DNA of 49,343 bases from Lachnospiraceae bacterium (GCA_017460885.1 JAFUAB010000053.1:1-49343); one strand, 5' to 3'. Positions 24,607 through 33,710 are shown, numbered from the stretch's first letter. A program made the numbers and translations. The notes: a model not told the origin generated them from the letters alone.

Positions 24607-25855
24607 CGCTACTCCGAATATAAGGTTTAAGGACTTTACTGATGATTGGGAACAGCGTAAGTTGGGAGATATGGTTTCGTTTTCCAAAGGATCAGGGTAT
24701 TCCAAGGGAGATTTGAAAGAAGATGGAATCCCCATAATACTATATGGCAGACTCTATACAAAATATGAAACTGTTATATCGGAAGTGGATACTTTTGCTG
24801 ACGAAAAAAAAGGCTCTGTTTTTAGTAAAGGTGGCGAAGTAATTGTACCTGCATCTGGGGAAACTGCTGAAGACATTTCGATTGCCTCAGTCGTTGAAAA
24901 ATCAGGGGTTTTGCTCGGCGGAGACCTTAATATAATAACGACTCCCGATGATATGGATTCTGCATTTTTGGCAATCAGTATTTCAAATGGAAAACCGCAC
25001 AACGATATGGCAAAAATGGCTCAAGGAAAATCAGTAGTCCATCTTCATAATTCTGATTTAGAGAAGATAGATTTACCATATCCAAGCTACGACGAACAGA
25101 GAAGAATAAGTGGGTTCTTTTCTGATCTTGACAACCTTATCACCCTTCATCAGCGTAAGTGTGATGAGACAAAACAATTGAAGAGATATATGCTTCAAAA
25201 AATGTTTCCCCGAAACGGAGCAACCAGGCCAGAGATAAGATTCAGCGGTTTTACTGACGATTGGGAACAGCGTAAGTTGGGGGCTGTGTTTGAGGAATAC
25301 TCAGAAAAGAAACACGAGGAGCTTCCACCTCTTACTATAATTCAGGGTAACGGAACTATTCTGAGAGAAGAATCCGATAGAGCTTTACAGTATGATAAGA
25401 ATAGTTTATCCGGATACAAAATGGTCAAGAAGGATGACTTCATTGTACACTTGAGATCCTTTGAAGGCGGGCTCGAAAAAGCAAACCAGGACGGGATAAT
25501 TAGCCCAGCATACCATACTTTTCATGGGGATAATACTGATAGCAGATTCTACTATCCATTCTTTAGATCAAAACGATTTATTGATGCTCTTCTTAAGCCT
25601 CATGTTTATGGAATCAGAGATGGAAAAAGTATAGATATCGAGGGCATGAAAACCATCTTGATTCCTGTACCATCATATGATGAACAAAAGAAAATTGGAG
25701 AGTTTATTGAGTCCATCGATAATCTTATCACCCTTCATCAGCGTAAGTGTGATTCTTTTAAACAGCTGAAGGCATATATGCTGCAAAACATGTTTGTTAA
25801 ACAATTGAGACCTGTAATGGATATAAACATACGGAGAAACGGATGCCGGAATTAG
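24599..25855 (+). CDS. hsdS: Type I restriction-modification specificity subunit
   Basis: This 418-residue protein recognises the two half-sites. It has two target recognition domains (about residues 15-170 and 220-370), each followed by a conserved helical region. The halves share FTDDWEQRKLG at their starts and NLITLHQRKCD with QLK.YMLQ at their ends. The repeats are nearly identical in DNA, so recombination could swap domains. AAGGAGGG lies before the ATG. The start overlaps the HEPN remnant, and the end overlaps hsdR by 13 bp. The body of the gene is visibly more A/T-rich than hsdM and hsdR, as is usual for exchanged specificity genes. Confidence 0.93.
   Translation: MSDATPNIRFKDFTDDWEQRKLGDMVSFSKGSGYSKGDLKEDGIPIILYGRLYTKYETVISEVDTFADEKKGSVFSKGGEVIVPASGETAEDISIASVVEKSGVLLGGDLNIITTPDDMDSAFLAISISNGKPHNDMAKMAQGKSVVHLHNSDLEKIDLPYPSYDEQRRISGFFSDLDNLITLHQRKCDETKQLKRYMLQKMFPRNGATRPEIRFSGFTDDWEQRKLGAVFEEYSEKKHEELPPLTIIQGNGTILREESDRALQYDKNSLSGYKMVKKDDFIVHLRSFEGGLEKANQDGIISPAYHTFHGDNTDSRFYYPFFRSKRFIDALLKPHVYGIRDGKSIDIEGMKTILIPVPSYDEQKKIGEFIESIDNLITLHQRKCDSFKQLKAYMLQNMFVKQLRPVMDINIRRNGCRN
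24635..25753 (+). repeat. Paired direct repeats inside hsdS
   Basis: A 32-bp sequence at 24635-24666 recurs at 25250-25281 with one mismatch. A 33-bp sequence at 25133-25165 recurs at 25721-25753 with one mismatch. They flank the two recognition domains. Confidence 0.9.
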
Positions 25856-28809
25856 AATCAATCATCGAACAAAAACTCATTGATCAGCTATGTTGTGACG
25901 AATCTCAGTGGACCTACAGGGGCGACATCACGACGGAAGAGGATTTATGGGCAAATTTTAAATATATCCTCGAGCAGAACAATAAGGCAGTTCTGAATGA
26001 CGAACTCTTGAGCGATTCGGAGTTTGCCAAGATTAAGAACGATGTCTCCCATTCGTCTTTTTACGAAGCCGGAACCTGGCTCGTGGGAGAAAACGGCAAG
26101 GTACAGGTTCACGTACAGCGCGGCAATGAAACGCTGCACCTCACCGTGATGAATAATGAGCACATCGCGGGAGGAACCAGCGTATATCAGGTTATAAACC
26201 AGTATCGGGCATTTAAGGAAGATGAAGATTCCAGGGACAGAAGGTTTGACGTGACTCTTCTGATCAACGGCATTCCGTTGATTCACGTTGAACTCAAGAA
26301 CAAGTCCCATTCATACATGGAGGGCTTCAATCAGATCAGAAAATACGTCAAGGAGGGCAAGTTTCACGGCCTTTTTTCCAACGTCCAGATGTTCGTGGTA
26401 AGCAATTCGACGGACACGAAGTATTTTTCATCAGCCAGGGACACGGAACTGAACCGCGAATTCCTGACCGGATGGCTGGATGAGGAGAATCAGCCGGTCA
26501 CGGATTATCTTGATTTCGCAAGGGCGGTCCTAAGGATACCTGAAGCCCATGAGATGGTGACCAAATATACCGTGCTGGACAAGGACAAGAAGAGACTGCT
26601 GATCCTGAGGCCGTATCAGATACATGCGATCGAAGCCATGCGCAATGCGTCCAAACACGGTGAGTCGGGATACATCTGGCATACCACGGGTTCCGGCAAG
26701 ACCATGACGTCCTATAAGTCCACCAGAAACCTTCTCATGGACATTCCGGCCATAGAGAAGACGGTTTTTCTTATTGACCGCAAGGATCTGGACATGCAGA
26801 CCAAAATGGCGTTCCAGTCATACGCGGAAAATGACACGATAGTCGTGGATGACACCGAGGACGTGGACGAGCTGATAAAGAGGCTTTCCGACGGTAATCG
26901 TCAGATGATAGTGACGACCAGACAGAAGCTACAGATCATGATCGGCAAACGCCTTAAGGAAGGTTCCAGGCAGTACGAACGGATAAGATCCCTTAAGGTC
27001 GCCTTCGTGGTGGATGAATGTCATCGGGCCGTGTCGCCGCAGACCAAACGGGACATTGAGAGGTTCTTCGGTAATTCGCTATGGTACGGCTTTACCGGCA
27101 CGCCCATATTTGAAGTGAATAAATACGAGCAGAAGGGAGACCTTCCTCAGACCACGGAGCAGATGTACGGCAGGTGCCTCCATCACTATACCATAAAAGA
27201 GGCAATACACGATAACGCGGTGCTTGGGTTCATGGTGGAGAACCTGGGACCGGTTGACGTATATCCTGATCAGGAGGAAGCAATCTATGAGTCCGATGCC
27301 CACATGAAGCGCGTGCTGGACGTGATCCTTAATCATTCCGCTGAGAAATTCTGCACCAAGAACGGCCGCGGGAGGACCTATGAGGCGATCCTCACCACCG
27401 GTTCCATCGCGCGTGCACAGAAGTATTATGAGATGCTGAAGGCGATCAAGGAAGGACGGGATGAAGAGGTTACGATAAGCGAGGAAATGCTGAGGGTGCT
27501 TCCGGACTTTCCGAAGTTTGCCATTACCTATTCTCTGAGTGAAAATGAGGAATCCTCAACGGTCAATCAGGATAAAATGAAGGAATCCCTGGATGATTAC
27601 AATATGACGTTTGGCACAAAATATGGCATAGATACGATAAATGCGTACAACAGTAATCTTAATGACAGGCTTTCAAGAAAGAACCCAAAATACAGGGACA
27701 GGAGCGAGCAGCTTGACCTGGTGATAGTGGTGGACCGTCTTCTTACCGGATTTGACGCTCCGTGCCTGTCCACAATTTTCATAGACAGGGAACCCATGTC
27801 GCCACAGGGACTGATTCAGGCCTTTTCACGCACCAACAGATTATATGAAGCGGCCAAGCAGTACGGACAGGTTACGACGTTCCGGTATCCTAAGGAGTTT
27901 AAGCAAAAGATAGATGAGGCCATAAAACTCTACTCCAGGGGCGGGACGGGAGATCCCATCGCCGAGGACTGGGAGGACGTCCTGAAATCCTTCCTGTTGT
28001 CGCTCAGAACCCTGAGGGGACTTGCTCCGAATGCATCCGACGTCGCCGGACTGTCCCAAAAGGGAAAAAGGACGTTTGTCATGCTGTTCAGAGCGCTTGA
28101 CCATGACTACGCCCACCTGAAGGCATTTACGAGGTTTTCACCGGATGTTCTGGATGGTCATGCGTTTTCGGAAGAGATATATGAAGACTATGCCGCCATG
28201 TACCGGAACGTGGTGGCCGAACTGAAGGCGAATAATGATGATGAAGTCAGTGATGATCCTGACCGGGGGCCGGTCTGGGACGACTATGAACTGGTGGCAT
28301 ACAGCAGGTTTAAGGTAGATTTTGAATACATAGTCGGACTGCTGCAGGGCTTTGTTGACAATCTGAAGTCCGGAGCGGGGGATTATGACCGTGAGCATTT
28401 CGATGAAGAAGTGGAGAATCTCCGTAAGATCATTTCGGAATTCTCGGAATCAAATCCCAAGCTTAGCGCATTGCTGAACAGGCTGCTTGACGACATCGTC
28501 GGGGACAAAGACAAGTACATGGGCGTGAACGTGTCGGAACTGTTATACAGGAGACGGTCAGAGATCGTGGATAAGGAGATCCGGTCATTTTCCGAAAAAT
28601 GGTACATAAGCTTTGACGACGTAAAATATGAGGTTATGAACTTCAGGGACGGAGAGATCTCCAACGAAACGAAGTTCAAGGAGAGCACTGATTACGGCAC
28701 CTATAAAGCGCAGGCCGTGGAACCGATGCCGAAGTTCAAGTTTTACAAGGCCATGGTGGAAGACTTTAAGAACGTATTGATGCCTGAGATCGGGGATTTG
28801 CTAAACTGA
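25843..28809 (+). CDS. hsdR: Type I restriction enzyme endonuclease/translocase subunit
   Basis: HsdR translocates and cuts DNA lacking the modification. The 988-residue protein has an N-terminal PD-(D/E)xK nuclease (E150-L-K152 in VELKN, with the upstream Asp in RFDVTLL). A superfamily 2 helicase follows: Walker A HTTGSGKT with K286, DECH at 391-394, GFTGTP soon after, and QAFSRTNR as motif VI. A C-terminal helical region follows. All key residues are present and the length is normal. It overlaps hsdS by 13 bp, so the operon is compact and apparently intact. Confidence 0.94.
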   Translation: MPELESIIEQKLIDQLCCDESQWTYRGDITTEEDLWANFKYILEQNNKAVLNDELLSDSEFAKIKNDVSHSSFYEAGTWLVGENGKVQVHVQRGNETLHLTVMNNEHIAGGTSVYQVINQYRAFKEDEDSRDRRFDVTLLINGIPLIHVELKNKSHSYMEGFNQIRKYVKEGKFHGLFSNVQMFVVSNSTDTKYFSSARDTELNREFLTGWLDEENQPVTDYLDFARAVLRIPEAHEMVTKYTVLDKDKKRLLILRPYQIHAIEAMRNASKHGESGYIWHTTGSGKTMTSYKSTRNLLMDIPAIEKTVFLIDRKDLDMQTKMAFQSYAENDTIVVDDTEDVDELIKRLSDGNRQMIVTTRQKLQIMIGKRLKEGSRQYERIRSLKVAFVVDECHRAVSPQTKRDIERFFGNSLWYGFTGTPIFEVNKYEQKGDLPQTTEQMYGRCLHHYTIKEAIHDNAVLGFMVENLGPVDVYPDQEEAIYESDAHMKRVLDVILNHSAEKFCTKNGRGRTYEAILTTGSIARAQKYYEMLKAIKEGRDEEVTISEEMLRVLPDFPKFAITYSLSENEESSTVNQDKMKESLDDYNMTFGTKYGIDTINAYNSNLNDRLSRKNPKYRDRSEQLDLVIVVDRLLTGFDAPCLSTIFIDREPMSPQGLIQAFSRTNRLYEAAKQYGQVTTFRYPKEFKQKIDEAIKLYSRGGTGDPIAEDWEDVLKSFLLSLRTLRGLAPNASDVAGLSQKGKRTFVMLFRALDHDYAHLKAFTRFSPDVLDGHAFSEEIYEDYAAMYRNVVAELKANNDDEVSDDPDRGPVWDDYELVAYSRFKVDFEYIVGLLQGFVDNLKSGAGDYDREHFDEEVENLRKIISEFSESNPKLSALLNRLLDDIVGDKDKYMGVNVSELLYRRRSEIVDKEIRSFSEKWYISFDDVKYEVMNFRDGEISNETKFKESTDYGTYKAQAVEPMPKFKFYKAMVEDFKNVLMPEIGDLLN

Positions 28810-28857
28810 ATGAAAGGTTTCACATGGGGAAAATACAGCAGGGTAACGGAGTAAAAG

Positions 28858-30573
28858 ATGAAAACAAGCTTTATAAATAAAACTATCATCATTCTGGTTT
28901 GCGTTTCACTCGTCGTGTGTTCTTTTCCTATGACGGTGCGTGCAAATAAATCATTCGTATTGGATGACTTGATCGACACGACAACGAATGTTACAGAAGG
29001 CGTCACGCAAGGGGTTAAAGATGCTGTTGGAGCGGCATCAGATGCAGCAAAGGACGCAAAAGATGCAACGACAAAAAAGGGGGCTGAAATTGCGTCATCT
29101 GTACGAAGCAAATTTGCAAACGTATCATACGAGGACTTTTACAGCGGCTGGGAGTATTACTCTAAAATGGTTGGATCGACGATAGCCACATCAAATGGGC
29201 AACAGTATGTAAAAGAGGTGTCCGCAGCCATAAAAAATCTGGAAACGTCAATGAATTCGACCGTATCTAACCGGGGGATCAAACAGGAGAAGGGATTTGT
29301 GGCGGAGAAATGGCACTCCGAAACATTTAATATAGATGCCGTAGCAAAGGGTGTTGAAACACGTGCTAAGCAGTTGGGCGAGACCGGACGCGCATCTGTT
29401 GACGTAGCTGCAAGCACGGGCGAAAAAGCCAGCATGAAGTATATATCAACAGCTGAAAAAAGTGCTAATGAGCAGGCTAAAAACATTCTTGAAAAGTATG
29501 GTGACTATTGTAGCAAGACATCGCCTGAGAAAAGGATGAGCATAGATGAATATGTCGGCAAGGTCGATTGGGATCAGTATCCAGAGACCTATTGGTCCGT
29601 GTATAAGGATCAGCAGAGAGTCATACCCAAGGAGCAATTGAAGGACGCACAAAAGCATATTGAGAAATTGATAGAACAGGAATCAGGAAAGGCTTCGGCT
29701 CACAGGCAGGCAAAAGCTGATGGATATAAAGAGACGCTGGAAAATCTTTCAGACAGGCTCAAGGCAGCAGACGGAACTGAGTCCATTCCTTTGAGCAATG
29801 CCGAAGCAGAGGCGATAGCAGAAGCTAGCAAAGAAGGCAAGTTTAAACCCAGCGATTATGGAGTTACCACAGATGCTGTTGTGAAACCCAAGTATATCGT
29901 AAATCAATCGCTAAAAGCAGGAGGACAGTCAGCAATTATGGAAGTTGCCATGCAGACCGGTCCGCAGATATATCAAATCGTCAAGACATTAATAGATGAG
30001 GACAAGCTTGATGAAAATCAGCTAAAAGAGACGGGCTTTTCTGCACTTAATGCGGGAGCCATGGGATTTCTTGAGGGTTCTGTCAGCAATTCAATATTGA
30101 TAATGTGCGAATCGGGCAAATTAGGCAAAGCATTTACCGGTGCATCTCCACAGACTATCGGAAATCTTACCGTCATTATGTTAGATGCCTTTGTTTATGG
30201 TTATAAGTTCTATTCGGGTAAAATCACGGCGGATGAATATGCGGATATGCTTACCGAAGAGATTATTATAGCAGTGGCTTCACAGTCAGCCGGAACAGTA
30301 GCGCAACTGCTCATACCACTTCCGGGAGTTTATTTTGCGGCGAGCCTGGCTGCATCCCTGTATGTTTCTGCCAATTATACACAGGGAAAAGAGTTTGTGC
30401 TTGCTTTAACGGACGATTATGGCTTTGACATAATAGCTCCGACGAAAAACATCGGGGAAAAAACGGCCAGCAAATTTGAGGGCATAAAAAAATCACTGAC
30501 AAACACGATCCCGTTCCTTAAAGAAAAGTTAGACAAGGATTATGTAATTACGCTTATAGATATAAAAGCGTAG
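28858..30573 (+). CDS. Exported or membrane-associated protein of unknown family
   Basis: The 571-residue protein starts with a signal peptide or anchor (KTIIILVCVSLVVCSFPMTV, with a likely cleavage after VRA). An Ala/Asp/Lys-rich helical stretch follows (about residues 45-80), then a segment with KGFVAEKWHSETFNIDAVAK and a charged helical middle. The C-terminal half has small-residue-rich hydrophobic stretches (about 390-415, 430-455 and 465-500), including LLIPLPGVYFAASLAASLYV, which could insert in a membrane. No enzyme motif is recognised. It lies 48 bp after hsdR with its own GGAG site, so it may be an accessory or effector of the restriction island. Composition is more A/T-rich than hsdR. 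Confidence 0.55.
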   Translation: MKTSFINKTIIILVCVSLVVCSFPMTVRANKSFVLDDLIDTTTNVTEGVTQGVKDAVGAASDAAKDAKDATTKKGAEIASSVRSKFANVSYEDFYSGWEYYSKMVGSTIATSNGQQYVKEVSAAIKNLETSMNSTVSNRGIKQEKGFVAEKWHSETFNIDAVAKGVETRAKQLGETGRASVDVAASTGEKASMKYISTAEKSANEQAKNILEKYGDYCSKTSPEKRMSIDEYVGKVDWDQYPETYWSVYKDQQRVIPKEQLKDAQKHIEKLIEQESGKASAHRQAKADGYKETLENLSDRLKAADGTESIPLSNAEAEAIAEASKEGKFKPSDYGVTTDAVVKPKYIVNQSLKAGGQSAIMEVAMQTGPQIYQIVKTLIDEDKLDENQLKETGFSALNAGAMGFLEGSVSNSILIMCESGKLGKAFTGASPQTIGNLTVIMLDAFVYGYKFYSGKITADEYADMLTEEIIIAVASQSAGTVAQLLIPLPGVYFAASLAASLYVSANYTQGKEFVLALTDDYGFDIIAPTKNIGEKTASKFEGIKKSLTNTIPFLKEKLDKDYVITLIDIKA

Positions 30574-30629
30574 ATTAGTATTGGAATGCCATCGGTAAAG
30601 TCGATTAACTGAATAAGAGGGCAATAATT

Positions 30630-31505
30630 ATGGGAAACAGAAAATCCAAAACAGTGAAGCTGTTGCTGGAGGATGGCACACTTAAAGGTGTGATGAGCAT
30701 TGTTGATTCAAGTTGGAATCCCGGAGAAATGTATTCTGCACCCAAAGAATCAGTAGATGCTTTATTATCAACTGATGCGTGTAAGAAATTTGGAGTATAT
30801 CTCCTGTTATCTGATGACAAGGTATATATAGGTCAGTCTATGGACTTAGCAAAGCGAGTAAGTCAACATGTTGCATCAAAGAAGTGGTGGGAAAGAGTTA
30901 TAATATTGACTACTGCAGATGACAGTCTTAACAGGGCAGATATAGACTATTTGGAGTATTACCTCATACAGAAGGCGCAGGATAGTAATCGCCTTGATAG
31001 CGAAAATAAAAAAAAGGGTAATATGCCAAAGGTTGATAAGTTTAGGAAACCGGAACTTGAACAATACTTAGAGGAAGCACTTTTTCTTTTAGAATTGATA
31101 GGAATCTCCGTATTCTCATCAAAACGTTCATCCCATAATGATAAGAGTGAACGTCTTCAAAAGAAATCATCAAAGGGAGCAGTATTTTACCTTAAGCGTG
31201 AAAATACGGCTGATGATAGAAGAGTGGATGCCCAACTTGTCATTGAAGATGGCAAATATATAGTAAAACAGGGGAGCCTTTTAGCACAAGTACCTACACC
31301 AACCTGCCAGGCATATATAAAAAAGAGGCGTGAAGAGTGTTCTGAGGTGATAAAAAACGGAATTTTACAAGAAGATATGGTATTCGACAAGCCATCAGGA
31401 GCATCAGGGTTTGTTTTATATGCATCCTCAAACGGAAAAATAGAGTGGCGTACGCGCGAAGGAATAAGTATTGGGGCATGGGAGGAAGAACATAGAGAGT
31501 TATAG
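30630..31505 (+). CDS. GIY-YIG nuclease-domain protein with DUF4357-like C terminus
   Basis: In this 291-residue protein, residues about 52-110 carry a GIY-YIG core. GVYLLLSDDKVYIGQSMDLA supplies the GVY and YIG strands and the Gln/Asp loop, followed by RVSQHVASKKWWERV with the expected Arg and His. A DLEYYLI-like helix supplies the acidic position (IDYLEYYLIQ). The C terminus, with VFDKPSGASGFVLYASSNG, resembles the DUF4357 domain often found with such nucleases. Proteins of this architecture are common in restriction islands. The sequence is A/T-rich like hsdS. The ATG has GAGGGCAA upstream. Target and role are unknown. Confidence 0.75.
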   Translation: MGNRKSKTVKLLLEDGTLKGVMSIVDSSWNPGEMYSAPKESVDALLSTDACKKFGVYLLLSDDKVYIGQSMDLAKRVSQHVASKKWWERVIILTTADDSLNRADIDYLEYYLIQKAQDSNRLDSENKKKGNMPKVDKFRKPELEQYLEEALFLLELIGISVFSSKRSSHNDKSERLQKKSSKGAVFYLKRENTADDRRVDAQLVIEDGKYIVKQGSLLAQVPTPTCQAYIKKRREECSEVIKNGILQEDMVFDKPSGASGFVLYASSNGKIEWRTREGISIGAWEEEHREL

Positions 31506-31637
31506 GCTGAAAGGGAGAGGGGAAATTACGATGCGGCGTACGAAAGGCAGTACTTTGGAAAGAAGAAGCCGGATCTTGTTGACTACCTGCTCTGGACTAG
31601 CTACTTTGTAACCCATTCGGAATATGTAGAGTGGTAA
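31506..31637 (+). pseudogene. C-terminal remnant of an unknown gene
   Basis: Directly after the nuclease stop, the frame reads YDAAYERQYFGKKKPDLVDY and ends LLWTSYFVTHSEYVEW-stop. It has good codon character but no start codon or ribosome site in frame. It looks like the tail of a longer gene whose front was lost when the island was inserted. Confidence 0.4.
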
Positions 31638-31654
31638 ACCATGGGGGGATGGCA

Positions 31655-31891
31655 ATGAGTTTGAATTATTCGCAAATAGAAGAAGACGTAAAGGGGTTTT
31701 GGAAGTTCATAAAGGAGAAAGAACCTTCGAATGATGAAATAGCGCATTACTTTAGGGAGTATAGTGCCAAACATAATCTGTCTCCTGAAGAAGAGAAGGA
31801 CTACATGGCGTTCTGTATTATGAGGGATCCAGATAGAAAGCCAATAATATATGACTATTTATTATGCGAAACCGCAACGGAAACGCTGTAG
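31655..31891 (+). CDS. Small acidic protein, 78 residues
   Basis: The start chosen is ATG 31655, which follows GGGGGATGG. The sequence MSLNYSQIEEDVKGFWKFIK and the rest is helical and acidic, with EKDYMAFCIMRDPDRKPIIY near the end. No domain is recognised. Alternative upstream starts at 31649 or the GTG at 31631 would add a few residues. Confidence 0.5.
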   Translation: MSLNYSQIEEDVKGFWKFIKEKEPSNDEIAHYFREYSAKHNLSPEEEKDYMAFCIMRDPDRKPIIYDYLLCETATETL

Positions 31892-31944
31892 TGAGTACTT
31901 CACTAATAGCGTGATTTGATTCAATTGAGATAAGGAAACAAAAT

Positions 31945-32277
31945 ATGATTACCTTAGAAGAAGCCATAAAAATCAGAAACGATTGCGGCGATACGGCAGC
32001 CACTGACTTAATAGAGTATGAAGATGCATACGAGTTTTATCAAGATGGCGTTGATGATTCTTCCATTGTTATCATGAAAGATACCGGAGAGGTTCTGGAT
32101 TTATCGACATATTATGCTAAATACGATATTCCGAGAATAAAGAAGAGGAAGAAAACCCGTATCACCATCATTGTGATTACCGTTGTTACTGCGATTGCAT
32201 TGATCTTGTCCCTGGCTGCAACTGTCTCAAGTTTAGTTAAGCATGGGAAATTGATGAAAGGATCAACAGATGATTAA
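31945..32277 (+). CDS. Single-pass membrane protein, 110 residues
   Basis: An acidic N-terminal domain (MITLEEAIKIRNDCGDTAAT, with YEFYQDG and a D-T-G-E-V turn) is followed by a basic stretch, KKRKKTR, and one hydrophobic helix (about residues 73-95). The N-terminal domain would be cytoplasmic by the positive-inside rule. AAGGAAAC precedes the ATG. The stop overlaps the next gene by 8 bp. The layout resembles some immunity-type small proteins, but no toxin is adjacent. Confidence 0.55.
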   Translation: MITLEEAIKIRNDCGDTAATDLIEYEDAYEFYQDGVDDSSIVIMKDTGEVLDLSTYYAKYDIPRIKKRKKTRITIIVITVVTAIALILSLAATVSSLVKHGKLMKGSTDD

Positions 32278-32893
32278 CAGAGAAGACATGCTCGAACTGA
32301 CAAGGCGTATGACTCCGTCCAGAAACTGCTTTTCAAGGATAGCCGGAGCGTACATGGACGAAGAAGGATATGAAGACGGGACCTTCAACATTCACTTTGG
32401 AAAGCTTTCTGCCGCAGAAACAAAAAGGAACCTTGAGATCGCCAAAGCCATTCCCTTTTCACGGACGAACGAACAGCTTAAGGAGTACAGTTTTCCTGAA
32501 GGCGCGGCCAGACAGAGGGGAATGTGGCCCATCCTTACCGCCCTTAAGCAGAACCGGCTCAAGGACGACGCTTTGCTTAGCATAGTGTATCAGGTAATCG
32601 GAGAGAATTACCACAGCAGTAAGCCGTACTCCATATTCATGTTTTCGGGATCGTATGACGTTCCGGTCAAGGCAGCGGACGGAGAATGGCTCGAGGGATC
32701 TGAAGAGGTATACGATTTCCTTATATGTGCTGTTTCTCCGCTTGTAGGAGAGTATGAGCCCGGGAATCCGGAGTTCGGATTTCTGTTTCCTGCATTCTCT
32801 GACAGGAGCAGCGACGATTGCAGGATAGACATCTTCAGCGCAGATCCCAAAAACATACAGAAGGAAACGATAGACAAGATTCTAAATGGATAG
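32270..32893 (+). CDS. DUF4317-family protein, short form
   Basis: The protein begins MINREDMLELTRRMTPSRNC, the characteristic start of DUF4317 proteins in Clostridia, followed by FSRIAGAYMDEEGY and KAIPFSRTNEQLKEY. At 207 residues it is about half the length I recall for full family members (near 400), so it may be a truncated copy whose C-terminal half is missing. The function of the family is unknown. It is translationally coupled to the membrane protein upstream and followed 7 bp later by a YbjQ-family gene. Confidence 0.65.
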   Translation: MINREDMLELTRRMTPSRNCFSRIAGAYMDEEGYEDGTFNIHFGKLSAAETKRNLEIAKAIPFSRTNEQLKEYSFPEGAARQRGMWPILTALKQNRLKDDALLSIVYQVIGENYHSSKPYSIFMFSGSYDVPVKAADGEWLEGSEEVYDFLICAVSPLVGEYEPGNPEFGFLFPAFSDRSSDDCRIDIFSADPKNIQKETIDKILNG

Positions 32894-32899
32894 GAGGAA

Positions 32900-33217
32900 A
32901 TGACATTGTTAATAGTGACAACAGAGGAAATCAGCGGAAAGAACCTTGAGACGCTTGGATTGGTAAAAGGTTCGACGGTTCAGACCGTGAACGCATTCAA
33001 GGACATCGGAGCAAGCTTCAAGACCCTCGTGGGCGGCGAACTTCAGAAGTACAATGAGATGATGGAAGATGCGCGCCGGATAGCAAGTGACCGAATGGTT
33101 AAGGAAGCGGAGACTCTTGGTGCAGATGCAGTCGTGGGAGTGCGGTTTTCCTCCGCGTCCATAATGCAGGGTGCAGCCGAGATAATGGTATACGGCACGG
33201 CGGTTAAGTTCGCATAG
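32900..33217 (+). CDS. YbjQ/UPF0145-family protein
   Basis: The 105-residue protein has the usual family length and motifs: TVQTVNAFKDIGASFKTLVG GELQ region, EARRIA-type helix (DARRIASDRMVKEAETLGAD) and AVVGVRFSSASIMQGAAEIM. Members form pentamers and are sometimes described as heavy-metal-binding-like, with no settled function. TAGGAGGAA precedes the ATG. It ends a small run starting at 31945. Confidence 0.8.
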   Translation: MTLLIVTTEEISGKNLETLGLVKGSTVQTVNAFKDIGASFKTLVGGELQKYNEMMEDARRIASDRMVKEAETLGADAVVGVRFSSASIMQGAAEIMVYGTAVKFA

Positions 33218-33240
33218 TTCCACCTAAAGAGGACAAGCCG

Positions 33241-33372
33241 ATGCTTGAACTGCCTAATCCCATAGGAGATGAGAAAGCCGATCGAATTGTGGGCAGCTTT
33301 GTCAACAACAGGCTTGTTGCGCTCATGGAAGAGGCCATTTCATCGGAGAGATATGAGAGAATAGTGGCATGA
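33241..33372 (+). CDS. Small 43-residue reading frame, unknown
   Basis: The sequence MLELPNPIGDEKADRIVGSF continues VNNRLVALMEEA and ends SSERYERIVA. GAGGACAAG lies upstream. It has helical, protein-like composition but no recognised relative. It could be the end of a longer decayed gene. Confidence 0.3.
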   Translation: MLELPNPIGDEKADRIVGSFVNNRLVALMEEAISSERYERIVA

Positions 33373-33382
33373 GGATACGATC

Positions 33383-33436
33383 ATGATAGAAATAAAGGGA
33401 AAAAGAAATACAGCTATATGGCTTATAAGTCATTAG
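33383..33436 (+). pseudogene. Possible RtcB N-terminal remnant
   Basis: Seventeen codons, MIEIKGKRNTAIWLISH, then a stop. The first dozen residues resemble the start of RtcB-type RNA ligases ('M.EIKGKYNTAIVY'). Nothing of the rest remains. The match is short and could be chance. Confidence 0.2.
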
Positions 33437-33509
33437 AGGATATTATTGATTTCTTGGTATAGATAATAAGCTTTAGAGAGTATATAATTGAGATGAAGGA
33501 GATGCAATT

Positions 33510-33710
33510 ATGACTTATACGGCAATGGTTAAAAGGGATGAAATAAAAAATATACAGATTCCGGATACGATTGCGGGTACAACTTTTTGGGTATCCATTA
33601 CCCCCATGACTGAGGCTGAAGCTGATGAAATGGAATTCAAGAGCCTTAAGGGGATAGCTGGGAGAGAACTGACCCTGGATGATGTACGCATGGAGCGTTT
33701 GTGTCTATGA
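33510..33710 (+). CDS. Putative antitoxin of a VapBC-like pair
   Basis: The 66-residue protein begins MTYTAMVKRDEIKNIQIPDT and has an acidic C-terminal part ending LTLDDVRMERLCL. It overlaps the PIN-domain gene by 4 bp (ATGA), the standard antitoxin-toxin layout. AAGGAGATG precedes the ATG. No clear ribbon-helix-helix or AbrB motif is visible, so the assignment rests on size, charge and position. A TATAAT at 33483-33488 may be its -10. Confidence 0.6.
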   Translation: MTYTAMVKRDEIKNIQIPDTIAGTTFWVSITPMTEAEADEMEFKSLKGIAGRELTLDDVRMERLCL

